A stretch of 64,000 bases of DNA, taken from Neoaquamicrobium microcysteis (GTDB taxonomy: Bacteria; Pseudomonadota; Alphaproteobacteria; Rhizobiales; Rhizobiaceae). Position numbers and translations under genes: made by a program. Of this stretch, positions 41,162 through 50,771 are shown one piece after another. The notes beneath the pieces are model-generated. The model saw only the letters and a program-made list of their open reading frames with translations. It did no database searches and was not told the origin of the DNA. The first letter of the stretch is position 1. Every line of letters starts with the position of its first letter. The stretch covers positions 62,001 to 126,000 of the forward strand of contig NZ_VSZS01000054.1 in the NCBI RefSeq assembly GCF_008180155.1. The letters are read 5' to 3'.

Positions 41162-41556
41162 TCGTCATCGATACCCATGTGCTTCTCTGGTGGGTCGCCG
41201 GCGATACATCGAGGCTCAGCGCCGCGGCGGTGGATGCTCTCGACGACGCCGGTCACGGAGGGGCAATTCGGGCTTCCGCCATTTCGGCATGGGAGATCAC
41301 GCTTCTACACGACCGGGGCAGGATAGGACTGTCGATAGACGCCCGGAAGTGGCTGGGCGAGGTCGAGGCTTCGGGGAGGGTGAAGTTCGTTCCTCTGGAC
41401 AACGAAATCGCTATCCTTGGAGCACGACTGGGCCCGGATTTTCACAAGGACCCAGCCGACCGCTTCATTGCTGCAACCAGCCAGAAGCTGTCCGTTCCTC
41501 TGGTCACCGCCGACGAGAAGATAAGGAACTATCCCCAAATCCGGACGATCTGGTAG
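41158..41556 (+). CDS. PIN-domain toxin (VapC-like ribonuclease)
   Basis: PIN-fold nuclease of 132 residues. The acidic metal site is complete: D in VIDTHVLLWW, E in SAWEITLL, D in DPADRFIAAT and D in VTADEKIRNYP. Members cut tRNA or rRNA and arrest growth when the antitoxin is degraded. The GTG 41158 overlaps the antitoxin stop and gives the family N-terminus; the ATG at 41143 lies immediately after GAGGAGG and would add five residues. Confidence 0.88.
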   Translation: MIVIDTHVLLWWVAGDTSRLSAAAVDALDDAGHGGAIRASAISAWEITLLHDRGRIGLSIDARKWLGEVEASGRVKFVPLDNEIAILGARLGPDFHKDPADRFIAATSQKLSVPLVTADEKIRNYPQIRTIW

Positions 41557-41558
41557 AC

Positions 41559-41861
41559 CTACCAGCGCGTCGGTTCGCCCGGTGCGGATGCCTCGATTGC
41601 GAGCGCATGCAGGCCTGCGTCGAGTTCGTCGGCAAGCAGTGCGTTGACGGCGCGGTGGCGGTCCAGCCGGCTCTTGCCGGCGAAGGCTTCCGCCACGATG
41701 CGGACACGAAAGTGGGTTTCACCCGTGCCGTCGAACGTTTCGTGGTGTCCCGAACCCGTGTGGTGATGGCCCGCATGCAGATGGCTCTCGTTGACGACGG
41801 CGAGACGCTGCGGCGAAAATGCTTCGGCAAGCTTGGCTTCTATCGTGGACTGGATGGACAA
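41559..41861 (-). CDS. bolA: BolA-family protein
   Basis: Protein of 100 residues with the BolA/IbaG fold: VVNESHLHAGHHHTGSGHHETF, HFRVRIVAEAF, and the C-terminal helix with RHRAVNALLADELDAGLHALAIEA. BolA proteins partner monothiol glutaredoxins and take part in iron-sulfur handling and morphology. The conserved His is present, and an extra His-rich stretch (HLHAGHHH) may bind metal. It is divergent from the DnaJ-domain gene. Confidence 0.92.
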   Translation of the reverse strand: MSIQSTIEAKLAEAFSPQRLAVVNESHLHAGHHHTGSGHHETFDGTGETHFRVRIVAEAFAGKSRLDRHRAVNALLADELDAGLHALAIEASAPGEPTRW

Positions 41862-41947
41862 GACCCTGTTCCTTCACCATATGAGGACACTCCCGCACCG
41901 GCGGCATGATTCATGCGGTTGGGGGATGATCCCGCAAATGTCAATTC

Positions 41948-41975
41948 TTGTATCGCACTGCGAAGAGCCCATAAT
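41948..41975 (+). promoter_or_regulatory. promoter of the DnaJ-domain gene
   Basis: TTGTAT (41948-41953, in context CTTGTAT), 16 bases, CATAAT (41970-41975), about 28 bp before the ATG at 42003. Confidence 0.5.
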
Positions 41976-42002
41976 CAGGCGCAGCTTCGGGTTCAGGAAC
42001 GG

Positions 42003-42620
42003 ATGAAACCCTATTCGAAATATTTCGAGAAGATAAAGGTCCGCCCCGACCCTCAGGCGGAGGTGAAGTCGCGCGCGCCGGTCTGCCAGTGGGACGGGTG
42101 CAACGAGGCTGGAACCCATCGCGCGCCCGTCGGCCGCATGGCGGAGGGCGAGTATTTCAAGTTCTGCTTCGACCATGTGCGCGAGTACAACAAGGGCTTC
42201 AACTACTTCTCCGGGCTTGCCGACACGGACATAGCGCGCTTCCAGAAGGAAGCGCTGACCGGCCATCGCCCGACATGGAAGATGGGGGCCAACAGCCAGG
42301 CGCAATCGACGCCGAATTTCGCGCAGAAGCGCTCGGGTGCTGCCGGCTACTACAACCGCATGCGCGACCCCTACGGCATGTTCAACGGCGCCAAGGACCA
42401 GGACCGTCCGCGCACGCGCAAGCTCAAGACCCTTGAGGCCAAGGCGCTGGAAACGCTTGGTCTTGCCGAGAACGCGACTGGCGCGGACATCAAGTCGCGC
42501 TATAAGGAACTCGTGAAGCGCCACCATCCCGATGCGAATGGCGGCGACAGGGGTTCGGAAGACCGTTTCCGCGATGTGCTGCAGGCCTATCGCGTGCTCA
42601 AACAAGCAGGTTTGTGTTAG
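42003..42620 (+). CDS. J-domain (DnaJ-like) protein
   Basis: Protein of 205 residues with the J-domain at the C-terminus (about 145-200: ETLGLAENATGADIKSRYKELVKRHHPDANGG), where the usual HPD is intact as HHPDAN. The N-terminal part has CQWDGCNEAGTH and FCFDHVREYNKGFN, a possible small zinc site, a layout conserved in Rhizobiales DnaJ-like proteins beside bolA and cobS. Likely co-chaperone of a DnaK/Hsc70. ATG 42003 was chosen for the promoter position. Confidence 0.88.
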   Translation: MKPYSKYFEKIKVRPDPQAEVKSRAPVCQWDGCNEAGTHRAPVGRMAEGEYFKFCFDHVREYNKGFNYFSGLADTDIARFQKEALTGHRPTWKMGANSQAQSTPNFAQKRSGAAGYYNRMRDPYGMFNGAKDQDRPRTRKLKTLEAKALETLGLAENATGADIKSRYKELVKRHHPDANGGDRGSEDRFRDVLQAYRVLKQAGLC

Positions 42621-42693
42621 GTCTCCGGTCTGCTAAAGACGCCCCGAAAATGACAGGAACACCGGCGGCAGCACTGCTTCCGCGCGTGGAGGC

Positions 42694-43683
42694 ATGATGA
42701 ACAGGCACGATCGCGACATCGCCAACCTTCCCGACACCACCGTCTCGGTGAAGGATACTTTCGGCTTCGATTCCTCGATGGTGGTGCCGGCCTATTCGGC
42801 CGCCAACGAGCATGTGCCGGATGTCGATCCGGATTATCTGTTCGACCGCCAGACCACGCTCGCGATCCTTTCCGGCTTCGCCTACAACCGCCGCGTGATG
42901 GTGTCGGGCTATCACGGCACCGGCAAGTCGACCCATATCGAGCAGGTCGCCGCCCGCCTCAACTGGCCCTGCGTGCGCATCAACCTCGACAGCCATGTCA
43001 GCCGTATCGACCTCGTCGGCAAGGACGCCATCGTCGTGCGCGAGGGCATGCAGGTCACCGAGTTCAAGGACGGCATCCTGCCCTGGGCCTACCAGCACAA
43101 TGTCGCGCTGGTGTTCGACGAGTACGATGCCGGCCGCCCGGACGTTATGTTCGTCATCCAGCGCGTGCTGGAATCGTCGGGCCGCCTGACGCTGCTCGAC
43201 CAGAGCCGGGTCATCCGCCCGCATCCCGCCTTCCGCATCTTCGCCACCGCCAACACGGTCGGCCTCGGCGATACGACGGGCCTCTATCACGGCACGCAGC
43301 AGATCAACCAGGCGCAGATGGACCGCTGGTCCATCGTGACCACGCTCAACTATCTGCCGCACGACAAGGAAGTCGAGATCGTGCTGGCCAAGGCCAAGCA
43401 TTTCCGCACCGAGAAGGGCAGGGACATCGTCAACAAGATGGTGCGCGTGGCCGACATGACGCGCTCGGCCTTCATCAATGGCGACCTGTCGACGGTGATG
43501 AGCCCACGCACCGTCATCATGTGGGCCGAAAACGCCGAAATCTTCAACGATGTCGGCTTCGCATTCCGCCTGACCTTCCTCAACAAGTGCGACGAGCTCG
43601 AGCGGTCAGTCGTGGCCGAGTTCTACCAGCGCGCCTTCGGCGAGGAACTGCCCGAGAGCGCGGCAAACGTGGTGCTGGGGTAG
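42694..43683 (+). CDS. cobS: cobaltochelatase AAA+ subunit CobS
   Basis: AAA+ ATPase of 329 residues that with CobT forms the chaperone of the CobNST cobaltochelatase, inserting cobalt into hydrogenobyrinate a,c-diamide in aerobic B12 synthesis. Walker [11 protein letters not shown], Walker [10 protein letters not shown] and the arginine-finger region [18 protein letters not shown] are present. It directly precedes cobT. cobN is not in the window. Confidence 0.95.
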   Translation: MMNRHDRDIANLPDTTVSVKDTFGFDSSMVVPAYSAANEHVPDVDPDYLFDRQTTLAILSGFAYNRRVMVSGYHGTGKSTHIEQVAARLNWPCVRINLDSHVSRIDLVGKDAIVVREGMQVTEFKDGILPWAYQHNVALVFDEYDAGRPDVMFVIQRVLESSGRLTLLDQSRVIRPHPAFRIFATANTVGLGDTTGLYHGTQQINQAQMDRWSIVTTLNYLPHDKEVEIVLAKAKHFRTEKGRDIVNKMVRVADMTRSAFINGDLSTVMSPRTVIMWAENAEIFNDVGFAFRLTFLNKCDELERSVVAEFYQRAFGEELPESAANVVLG

Positions 43684-43686
43684 TCC

Positions 43687-45576
43687 TTGGCAAGCGCCGG
43701 CGACAACACGCGCAACAGGCCCGGCAAGGGCGGCGACACCGACGTCTTCAAGCGTGCGGTGACGGTTTGCATGCGCGCGCTTTCAGGCGACGGCGAACTG
43801 GACGTTTCCTTTGCCAAGGAAAAGCCCGCGCTTGCGGGTAGCCGCGCGCGCCTGCCCGACCTTCCCAAGAAGGCGTCGGCCGAGGACATCGCGGTCACCC
43901 GCGGGCTCGGCGATTCCATGGCGCTGCGGCGCGCCTGCCACGACCCCCGCGTTCACATGAAGCTGGCGCCCGAAGGCAAGCAGGCGCGCGCTATCTTCGA
44001 TGCCGTCGAGCAGGCCCGCGTCGAGGCCATCGGCAGCCGCGCCATGCAGGGCGTGGCCGACAATATCGGCTCCATGCTCGAGGACAAATACGCCAAGGCA
44101 AACCTGGCCGACGTGGCCGACCAAGCCGACGCCCCGCTCGAGGAAGCCGTCGCGCTCATGGTGCGCGAGAAGCTGACCGGCCGCGCGGCACCCCGCAGCG
44201 GCCAGCGCGTCGTCGACCTGTGGCGCAAGTGGATCGACGACAAGGCCGGCGGCGACCTTGCCGGGCTTGCCGAAAAACTCGAAGACCAGCAGGCTTTCGC
44301 CCGTGTCGTGCGCGAAATGCTCGCCTCCATGGAGATGGCGGAGGAACTGGGCGAAGACGAGCAGAGCGAAGAAAGCCAGGACGAGGAAAACGAGCCGCAG
44401 GGCGAGGATCAGAGCGAGGAGGGCGGGCAGGACGATCAGGGCTCCGACCAGTCGCAGGCCGAGGAAAGCGACGCCTCCAGCGAGGATCAGGAGACCGGAG
44501 AGACCGAAAGCTCGGACGCCAGCGCGGACGAACTGGCCGACGACGACGATCTCGACGCCGAAACGCCGGGCGAAACCCGCCGCCAGGAAAACCCCTTCAC
44601 AAACCTGCCGAAGGAAATCGACTACAAGGTCTTCACCACCGCCTTCGACGAGACCGTCGGTGCGGAGGAGCTGTGCGACGAGGAAGAACTCGACCGGCTT
44701 CGCGCCTTCCTCGACAAGCAACTCGCCAACCTCCAGGGCGTCGTGGGCCGGCTTGCCAACCGCCTGCAGCGCCGCCTGATGGCGCAGCAGAACCGCTCGT
44801 GGGACTTCGACCTGGAAGAAGGCACGCTCGATCCCGCTCGTCTCGTGCGCGTCGTGATCGACCCGATGCAGCCGCTTTCCTTCAAGCAGGAGCGCGACAC
44901 CAAGTTCCGCGACACGGTGGTGACGCTGGTGCTCGACAATTCCGGCTCGATGCGCGGCCGTCCGATCACGGTTGCCGCCACCTGCGCCGACATTCTCGCG
45001 CGCACGCTCGAGCGCTGCGGCGTCTCTGTCGAAATCCTCGGCTTCACCACGCGTGCGTGGAAGGGCGGGCAGGCGCGCGAGAAGTGGCTGAAGGACGGCA
45101 AGCCCGCCAATCCGGGCCGGCTCAACGATCTGCGACATATCATCTACAAGTCCGCGGACGCGCCGTGGCGGCGTTCGCGTCGCAATCTCGGCCTGATGAT
45201 GCGCGAGGGGCTGCTGAAGGAGAACATCGACGGCGAGGCGCTTTTGTGGGCGCATCAGCGGCTGATCGCACGGCCCGAGCAGCGCAAGATCCTGATGATG
45301 ATCTCGGACGGTGCGCCGGTCGACGATTCGACGCTGTCGGTGAACCCCGGAAACTATCTGGAGCGCCACCTGCGTGGCGTGATCGAGCTGATCGAGACGC
45401 GCTCGCCGGTGGAACTGCTGGCCATCGGCATCGGCCACGACGTGACGCGCTACTACCGCCGTGCGGTGACCATCGTCGATGCCGAGGAACTAGCCGGCGC
45501 GATGACCGAGCAGCTTGCGGCGCTGTTCGGCGAGGAAACCCAGCGCGAGACCCGACGCAGCGCGGGCCGGCGGTGA
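43687..45576 (+). CDS. cobT: cobaltochelatase subunit CobT
   Basis: Protein of 629 residues: an N-terminal CobT domain (about 15-210), a long acidic Glu/Asp/Gln/Ser-rich linker (about 215-300), and a C-terminal VWA domain with the MIDAS site [11 protein letters not shown]. It forms a ring with CobS and docks CobN. It begins at TTG 43687, three bases after the cobS stop; no ATG gives the family N-terminus ([20 protein letters not shown]). Confidence 0.94.
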   Translation: MASAGDNTRNRPGKGGDTDVFKRAVTVCMRALSGDGELDVSFAKEKPALAGSRARLPDLPKKASAEDIAVTRGLGDSMALRRACHDPRVHMKLAPEGKQARAIFDAVEQARVEAIGSRAMQGVADNIGSMLEDKYAKANLADVADQADAPLEEAVALMVREKLTGRAAPRSGQRVVDLWRKWIDDKAGGDLAGLAEKLEDQQAFARVVREMLASMEMAEELGEDEQSEESQDEENEPQGEDQSEEGGQDDQGSDQSQAEESDASSEDQETGETESSDASADELADDDDLDAETPGETRRQENPFTNLPKEIDYKVFTTAFDETVGAEELCDEEELDRLRAFLDKQLANLQGVVGRLANRLQRRLMAQQNRSWDFDLEEGTLDPARLVRVVIDPMQPLSFKQERDTKFRDTVVTLVLDNSGSMRGRPITVAATCADILARTLERCGVSVEILGFTTRAWKGGQAREKWLKDGKPANPGRLNDLRHIIYKSADAPWRRSRRNLGLMMREGLLKENIDGEALLWAHQRLIARPEQRKILMMISDGAPVDDSTLSVNPGNYLERHLRGVIELIETRSPVELLAIGIGHDVTRYYRRAVTIVDAEELAGAMTEQLAALFGEETQRETRRSAGRR

Positions 45577-46562
45577 GGCTGCTTGTTGCCGCGGTGCTGG
45601 CGGTTCTGCCGGCCCCATCCCTTGCGCAGGGCTCGGCCCGCCAGAGCATCGAGGTTCGCGCGACACCCATCACCCATTTTCGCATGGGGTCTTCCGAAAC
45701 CCGCTTCGGCGAACTGGAATTCGTCGGCGGGTTCGAGATGCGGCGCGGCGAGCGCGTGTTCGGCCAGCTTTCGGCGCTGCGCTTCCTGACGCCGGGCAGC
45801 GATTTCATCGGCGTGGCCGATCACGGCTACTGGTTTTTCGGCGCCATAGAGCGCGATGAGGAATACAGGCCCGTCGGCGTCCGCGACTTCACCATGCAGG
45901 CGATGGTGGACGGCAGGGGCAACGTCATCGAGGACAAGACGGCTAAGGATGCCGAGGGGCTGGACGTGCATGAGGGCGTCGCCACGGTGGCTTTCGAGCG
46001 CATCGCGCGCGTGTCCGAATACGCGATCGATCCGGCCCGCATGAGGGGGCCGCTGCGCGACCTCGACTTCATCGTGCCCCGGCGCGAGCTACGCCACAAT
46101 CAGGGCTTCGAGACCGTCGCGCGTGCGCCTGCGCAAGGCGTTCAGGAAGGCGCGCGCATCGTGGTTGCGGAACGCAGCGTCGATCCGGCCGGCAACATCT
46201 TCGCCGCCATTCTCGAGGGGCCGGAGCGCGGCCTTTTCAAGGTGGTGCGCAGCGACGATTTCGACGTCACCGACGGCGTCTTCCTGCCCGATGGCGACCT
46301 GCTCCTGCTCGAGCGCCGGTTCTCGCTGGCGCAGGGCGTGGCGATGCGGCTGCGGCGTATTCCCGGCGATACGATCCGCAGCGATGCGCTGGTCGACGGG
46401 CCGGTGCTGATGGAAGCCGACCTCGCCTATCGCATCGACAATATGGAAGGTCTCGACGTGTGGGAGCGAGCCGACGGCGCGCTGATCGTGTCGCTGATAT
46501 CGGACGACAACCAGTCCTTCCTGCAACGCACGATCTATCTGGAGTTCGTGCTGTCGCGGTAG
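45573..46562 (+). CDS. secreted esterase-like-activity-of-phytase family protein
   Basis: Protein of 329 residues with a signal peptide ([20 protein letters not shown]). The mature part is a beta-propeller-like sequence: [26 protein letters not shown] near 70, [19 protein letters not shown] near 130, and [18 protein letters not shown] near 290. These are the blocks of the phytase-like/esterase-like family, probably a periplasmic hydrolase. It is coupled to cobT by GTGA overlap. In-frame sequence upstream of GTG 45573 is cobT in another frame. Confidence 0.83.
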   Translation: MRLLVAAVLAVLPAPSLAQGSARQSIEVRATPITHFRMGSSETRFGELEFVGGFEMRRGERVFGQLSALRFLTPGSDFIGVADHGYWFFGAIERDEEYRPVGVRDFTMQAMVDGRGNVIEDKTAKDAEGLDVHEGVATVAFERIARVSEYAIDPARMRGPLRDLDFIVPRRELRHNQGFETVARAPAQGVQEGARIVVAERSVDPAGNIFAAILEGPERGLFKVVRSDDFDVTDGVFLPDGDLLLLERRFSLAQGVAMRLRRIPGDTIRSDALVDGPVLMEADLAYRIDNMEGLDVWERADGALIVSLISDDNQSFLQRTIYLEFVLSR

Positions 46563-46563
46563 C

Positions 46564-46932
46564 CTATTGCAGCGCCTGCGCCACCTTCAGCCTGATCTCG
46601 TGGAGGGTGAACGGCTTGGGCACCACGTCGATGATGATGCCGGCAAGGTCGGCTGCACGCTCGCGCTGCTCGGCATAACCGGTCATCAGCAGGATTTTCA
46701 GGCCGGGAAACTCGCTCGCGGCCCTCTTGGCCATCTCTATCCCGTCCATCGCCGGCATGCGGATGTCGGAAAGCACGAGATCGTAGCCGCCGCCCGCCTT
46801 GCGGATGTTCTCAAGCCCTTCGTCGCCGTCCTCGGCGGTCTCGACCTCATGGCCGGAGGCGGCGATGGCGCGCGCGGTAAACGAGCGCACCGATTCATCG
46901 TCCTCGACGATGAGAATGCGGGCCATGGTCAT
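46564..46932 (-). CDS. cpdR: CpdR-like single-domain response regulator
   Basis: Receiver-only protein of 122 residues: IVEDDESVR acidic pocket, phospho-acceptor in LVLSDIRMPAMDG, LLMTGYAEQRERA and VPKPFTLHEIRLKV. This matches Caulobacter/rhizobial CpdR, which in its unphosphorylated form directs cell-cycle proteins to ClpXP. It starts at an ATG overlapping the hpt stop by 4 bp, a conserved neighbourhood. The cell-cycle role is family knowledge. Confidence 0.85.
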   Translation of the reverse strand: MTMARILIVEDDESVRSFTARAIAASGHEVETAEDGDEGLENIRKAGGGYDLVLSDIRMPAMDGIEMAKRAASEFPGLKILLMTGYAEQRERAADLAGIIIDVVPKPFTLHEIRLKVAQALQ

Positions 46933-47471
46933 GCGTCTCCCTTGACCACGCCGACGAAAGGCAGTTCGCGAAAGGCGTGGGCGACGTCCATGCCGTAGCC
47001 GACCACGAAATAGTCGGGGCAGTCGAACCCGACGAAATCGGCGGTCAGGTCCGTCTGGCGCTTGGTGTGCTTGTCGAGCAGCACGGCGATGGAAACGCTC
47101 TTTGCGCCGCGCGACATCATCAGCTCGCGGGTGAACTTGAGCGTCTTGCCCGATTCCAGGATGTCATCGATCAGCAGCACGTCGCGACCGGCAACCTCGT
47201 TGTCGATGTCGCGCAGCACCTTGACCTCACCCGAGGTGGTGCCCGTGCCGTAGCTCGATATGAAGATGAACTCGACTTCCGGCGACAGGCCGGTGTCGTG
47301 CATCGCGCGGATCAGGTCCGCTGCGAAGATGAACGAGCCCTTGAGGATCGAGATGACGAGCAGGTCGTCGTACTCGCGCTCGGCGATCTCCTTGGCAAGT
47401 TCGAGATTGCGCCGGGCAATGGCCGAGGCGCTGAAAAGGACTTCGATGTCCTTGCCACGTACGACAGGCAT
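46929..47471 (-). CDS. hpt: hypoxanthine phosphoribosyltransferase
   Basis: Purine-salvage enzyme of 180 residues: PRPP-binding DVLLIDDILESGKTL, the loop SSYGTGTTSG, VGFDCPDYFVVGYGMDVAHAFRELP at the base-binding end. It converts hypoxanthine/guanine plus PRPP to IMP/GMP. It overlaps cpdR downstream by 4 bp and the upstream gene by one base. Confidence 0.95.
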   Translation of the reverse strand: MPVVRGKDIEVLFSASAIARRNLELAKEIAEREYDDLLVISILKGSFIFAADLIRAMHDTGLSPEVEFIFISSYGTGTTSGEVKVLRDIDNEVAGRDVLLIDDILESGKTLKFTRELMMSRGAKSVSIAVLLDKHTKRQTDLTADFVGFDCPDYFVVGYGMDVAHAFRELPFVGVVKGDA

Positions 47472-48094
47472 CAGCGGATGACCTCCTGAAAGGTGACCGA
47501 AACGGATCTGACCCCGTTCCTAGGAGCCTCAAGCCGGCTGGAAAAGGAGTAGCGGCCGCCGGGCTGGAGTTCGTCTCCGTTTGTCCCCAGAAAATAGCGC
47601 GTCGTCTCGCCGTCCGTGGCGGTCACGGCGATTTCGATGGGCGGCAGGCTCAGGGCCGACCTGCCGGCGTTCTCGGCGCGTCCGTCGACGAACAGCACGT
47701 CGCGGCCATTGTGCCGCTCCACCCGGCTTTTCACCTCGGCGATGCGAAGCGGCTGCAAGGCTTCGGCGGGCCCGAACAGGGCGCTGTGGCGGACCACCGC
47801 GTGCCCGCCCGAAATCCAGAAGGCGAGGATCACCAGCGTCAGCCCGGTTGCCCAGAACAGTGGGCCGCCGTGTCGCGGCTGTGCCGCCGCTGCTTCGGTG
47901 GCATCTGCCTTGAGAAAGTCCATTCCGGTGGCGGTCGCAGGCTGCTCGAAGCGGGCCTGGCGTCCATCCTCGCGCGCGTGGACGACCTCGTATTCGGCGT
48001 CCGACACGTCGGCCGAGCGGGCCAGGTCGCTCTGCTTCTGGCCGCCGGTCATGATTTCGCCGGAAACCGGGCGTGCCTTGTCGCGCTCTTTCAT
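47471..48094 (-). CDS. membrane-anchored DUF3426-like protein
   Basis: Protein of 207 residues: a charged N-terminal cytosolic part (about 1-75), one membrane helix (LFWATGLTLVILAFWISGG), and a periplasmic domain with VDGRAENAGRSALSLPPIEIAVTATDGE, a DUF3426-like beta-sandwich. Relatives beside ftsE in Rhizobiales often start with an MJ0042-type zinc ribbon; that ribbon is absent here. It is divergent from ftsE and overlaps hpt by one base. Confidence 0.68.
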   Translation of the reverse strand: MKERDKARPVSGEIMTGGQKQSDLARSADVSDAEYEVVHAREDGRQARFEQPATATGMDFLKADATEAAAAQPRHGGPLFWATGLTLVILAFWISGGHAVVRHSALFGPAEALQPLRIAEVKSRVERHNGRDVLFVDGRAENAGRSALSLPPIEIAVTATDGETTRYFLGTNGDELQPGGRYSFSSRLEAPRNGVRSVSVTFQEVIR

Positions 48095-48263
48095 GCAGCC
48101 GGCCGTCCTCGTCGTTGCTCCTGCACGCACTAGACGGAAATGGTTAACGCTTCGCTGCAAACGGGGCGAATTTAACCCGGCCTTAACCATGCGGGTGGAT
48201 GTTCGGGCTGCCCCGTTCGGCCGAAACGCGACCGGCAAATTCGCAAACACGCAAGGACTTCCG

Positions 48264-48923
48264 GTGATCCGCTTCGAGAATGTCGGCCTCAGATACGGTA
48301 TGGGCCCGGAAATCCTCCGGGACATCACCTTCGACCTGCCGGAGCGCTCGTTCCAGTTTCTCAGCGGGCCGTCGGGCGCGGGCAAGACCACGCTGCTGCG
48401 GCTGCTGTTCCTGTCGCTCAAGCCGACGCGCGGACTGATCAACGTGTTCGGCAAGGACCGGGCGCGAATCACGCGCCGCGAGTTGCCGATGCTGCGCCGC
48501 CGGATCGGCGTCGTGTTCCAGGATTTCCGGCTGCTCGAACACATGACGACCTACGAGAACGTCGCGCTGCCCTTGCGCGTGCGCGGCCGCGATGAGGCGA
48601 GCTATCGCTCCGACGTGATCGAGCTGCTCAAATGGGTGGGGCTGGGAGAGCGCATGCATGTGCTGCCGCCGGTGCTCTCCGGCGGCGAGAAGCAGCGCGC
48701 GGCGATTGCCCGCGCGCTCATCGAACAGCCCGAAATCCTGCTTGCCGACGAGCCGACCGGCAATGTCGATCCGCCGCTGGCGCGCCGTCTGCTGCGGCTC
48801 TTTCTCGAACTCAACCGGCTGGGCACGGCGGTCGTCATCGCAACCCACGATCTCGGGCTGATGGAGCAGGTGGACGCGCGCCGCATGATCCTCGACGGCG
48901 GCAGGCTGGAAATCCATGACTGA
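48264..48923 (+). CDS. ftsE: cell-division ABC ATPase FtsE
   Basis: ATPase of 219 residues that with FtsX activates septal peptidoglycan hydrolases. Walker A GPSGAGKTTLL, VVFQDFRLLEH Q-loop, signature LSGGEKQRAAIARAL, Walker B LLADEPTGNVD, and H-loop THD are present. The GTG at 48264 was chosen because AAGGA lies 7 bases upstream and it yields the family start (IRFENVGLRYG). It overlaps ftsX by 8 bp. Confidence 0.93.
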   Translation: MIRFENVGLRYGMGPEILRDITFDLPERSFQFLSGPSGAGKTTLLRLLFLSLKPTRGLINVFGKDRARITRRELPMLRRRIGVVFQDFRLLEHMTTYENVALPLRVRGRDEASYRSDVIELLKWVGLGERMHVLPPVLSGGEKQRAAIARALIEQPEILLADEPTGNVDPPLARRLLRLFLELNRLGTAVVIATHDLGLMEQVDARRMILDGGRLEIHD

Positions 48924-49902
48924 GGCCTATTCCAGCGACGCACAGGCCGCAGCCCAATCCGCGCCGGCGAGGGCCGAGCGGGCGCCGCGCAAGGCCGCGC
49001 CCATCGTGCCGCCGCGCAACGTCGCGGGCAGCGCGCTCATCCTCGTCATCGCCATCATGACGTTCCTGTCGTGCCTGACGCTGGGGGCTGTCACGCTGGT
49101 GCGCGACACGGCGGCGACATGGCAGACGCAGATCGCGCGCGAGGCCACCATCCAGATCAAGCCCGCCGAGGGCTTCGACATGGAGGCGGCGCTGGCCACC
49201 GCGCAGCGCATCGCTGCCGGTTTCTCAGGCGTGCGCTCGGCGGCCGTGGTCAACCGCGAGGCGACCGTCAGGCTGCTCGAGCCGTGGCTGGGCTCGGGCC
49301 TCGATCTGGACGAACTGCCGGTGCCGCGCCTCGTCATCGTCACCATCGATCCGGCCTCCCCGCCTGATTTTTCCGCGCTGCGCACGGCGCTTTCGGCCGA
49401 GGTGCCGCAGGCGACGCTGGACGACCATCGCACCTGGGTGGACAGGCTGGTCGCCATGGCCAACACCACCGTGACCATCGGCATATCCGTGCTGGTGCTG
49501 ATGCTGTCGGCCACCGTGCTTTCCGTGGTGTTCGCCACGCGGGGCGCCATGGCCGGCAACGACCATATCATCGAGGTGCTGCACTTCGTCGGGGCCGAGG
49601 CCCGCTTCATCGCAGGCGAGTTCCGCCGGCATTTTCTTTTCACGGGCATGAAGGGTGCGCTGGCAGGCGGGCTCGCCGCGACCATCGTCTTCATCGTGTT
49701 TTCATGGTGGTCGTCGCGCAACATGGCCACGCCGCAGGCCGACCAGGCCACGGCGCTGTTCGGCAATTTCGCGATCGGGGCGACAGGCTATCTCGGCGTC
49801 GCGCTCGTCGTGCTGGCCGTGGGCGGGCTGACGGCGGCCACCTCGCATCTCACCGTCGTGTCCTATCTGGGCGATATCGACGCCCGCCATCACGAGGGCT
49901 GA
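48916..49902 (+). CDS. ftsX: cell-division protein FtsX
   Basis: Membrane partner of FtsE, 328 residues. The cytosolic Ala/Pro-rich N-terminus is followed by TM1 (about 35-55), a periplasmic loop (about 60-175) that would touch an amidase activator, and three C-terminal membrane helices. The FtsX core ATRGAMAGNDHIIEVLHFVGAEARFIAGEF is present. It overlaps ftsE. Confidence 0.93.
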   Translation: MTEAYSSDAQAAAQSAPARAERAPRKAAPIVPPRNVAGSALILVIAIMTFLSCLTLGAVTLVRDTAATWQTQIAREATIQIKPAEGFDMEAALATAQRIAAGFSGVRSAAVVNREATVRLLEPWLGSGLDLDELPVPRLVIVTIDPASPPDFSALRTALSAEVPQATLDDHRTWVDRLVAMANTTVTIGISVLVLMLSATVLSVVFATRGAMAGNDHIIEVLHFVGAEARFIAGEFRRHFLFTGMKGALAGGLAATIVFIVFSWWSSRNMATPQADQATALFGNFAIGATGYLGVALVVLAVGGLTAATSHLTVVSYLGDIDARHHEG

Positions 49903-49992
49903 GGCGGTGGGCGGCGAACCGTCGCAGGTGGCAAGGGGCGTGCCGCATAATCGCGCTTTGCAGCGCCCCATTTCGCGGTTAACCATTACACC

Positions 49993-50700
49993 ATGAAGGG
50001 GCCACGGAAGATGGACACGCCGCCCGCAGCGGCGCGCGCAGGCATTGGCACGAAAGGGCGCTGGCGCGGCCTCCGCTTGGCTGCGGCCTGTTTCGTGGTG
50101 CTCGTGGGCTGCGGCATGGCGTTCCTTGGCGGGTTCGCGGCCTTCGCGACGCACGTGGCGCGGCTTTCCACCCCTGCCGAACAGACCGACGCCGACGCCA
50201 TCATCGTGCTGACCGGCGGAGAGAAGCGCCTCGACGCCGCGCTCGACCTGCTCCAGTCGGGCAAGGGCCAGCGTCTGCTCATCTCCGGCGCACACCCCGA
50301 TGCGCGGCTGGTCGATATCCAGCGCGCCACCGGCGGCGATGCCGGGCTGTTTTCCTGCTGCGTCGACATCGATTATGCGGCGCTCGACACGATCGGCAAC
50401 GCCGAGGAGAGCGCCAAATGGGTGACCAGCCACGCCTATGGCAGCGTCATTGTGGTGACGAACAACTACCACATGCCCCGCAGCCTGCTGGAGCTCAAGC
50501 GCATGGTGGGCGACACGCTGCTGCTGCCCTATCCCGTGGTCAACACCAAGCTCGACGGCGGCGAGTGGATGACCAACAAGGCCGCGCTGCGCGTGCTGTT
50601 CACCGAATATGCCAAATATCTGGCGGCCGTCGCGCGCGTGGCCCTACCACGGCTTGGTTCCGAGCCGGTCGAGGTCCTCGAGGCGTCCGCCGGCGGGTGA
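49993..50700 (+). CDS. YdcF/SanA-like DUF218 membrane protein
   Basis: Protein of 235 residues: one N-terminal membrane helix (AACFVVLVGCGMAFLGGFAAF) and a periplasmic or membrane-proximal DUF218 domain with IIVLTGGEKRLDAALDLLQSG, LLISGAHPDA and VVTNNYHMPRSLLELKR. The family influences envelope integrity; the reaction is not known. Frequently next to ftsX and plsC in Rhizobiales. ATG 50011 is an alternative start. Confidence 0.87.
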   Translation: MKGPRKMDTPPAAARAGIGTKGRWRGLRLAAACFVVLVGCGMAFLGGFAAFATHVARLSTPAEQTDADAIIVLTGGEKRLDAALDLLQSGKGQRLLISGAHPDARLVDIQRATGGDAGLFSCCVDIDYAALDTIGNAEESAKWVTSHAYGSVIVVTNNYHMPRSLLELKRMVGDTLLLPYPVVNTKLDGGEWMTNKAALRVLFTEYAKYLAAVARVALPRLGSEPVEVLEASAGG

Positions 50701-50771
50701 GGCGCGGCATTTGCCTTTGCGCCCGCTTCGTGTAACCACGATCCGCACGACAATCCCTCAGGCCGGTCATC

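Noticed and set aside
43783-45438. A 551-codon minus-strand frame with hydrophobic stretches
   Set aside because: The hydrophobic runs are reverse translations of the acidic linker of CobT; cobT has intact domain motifs.
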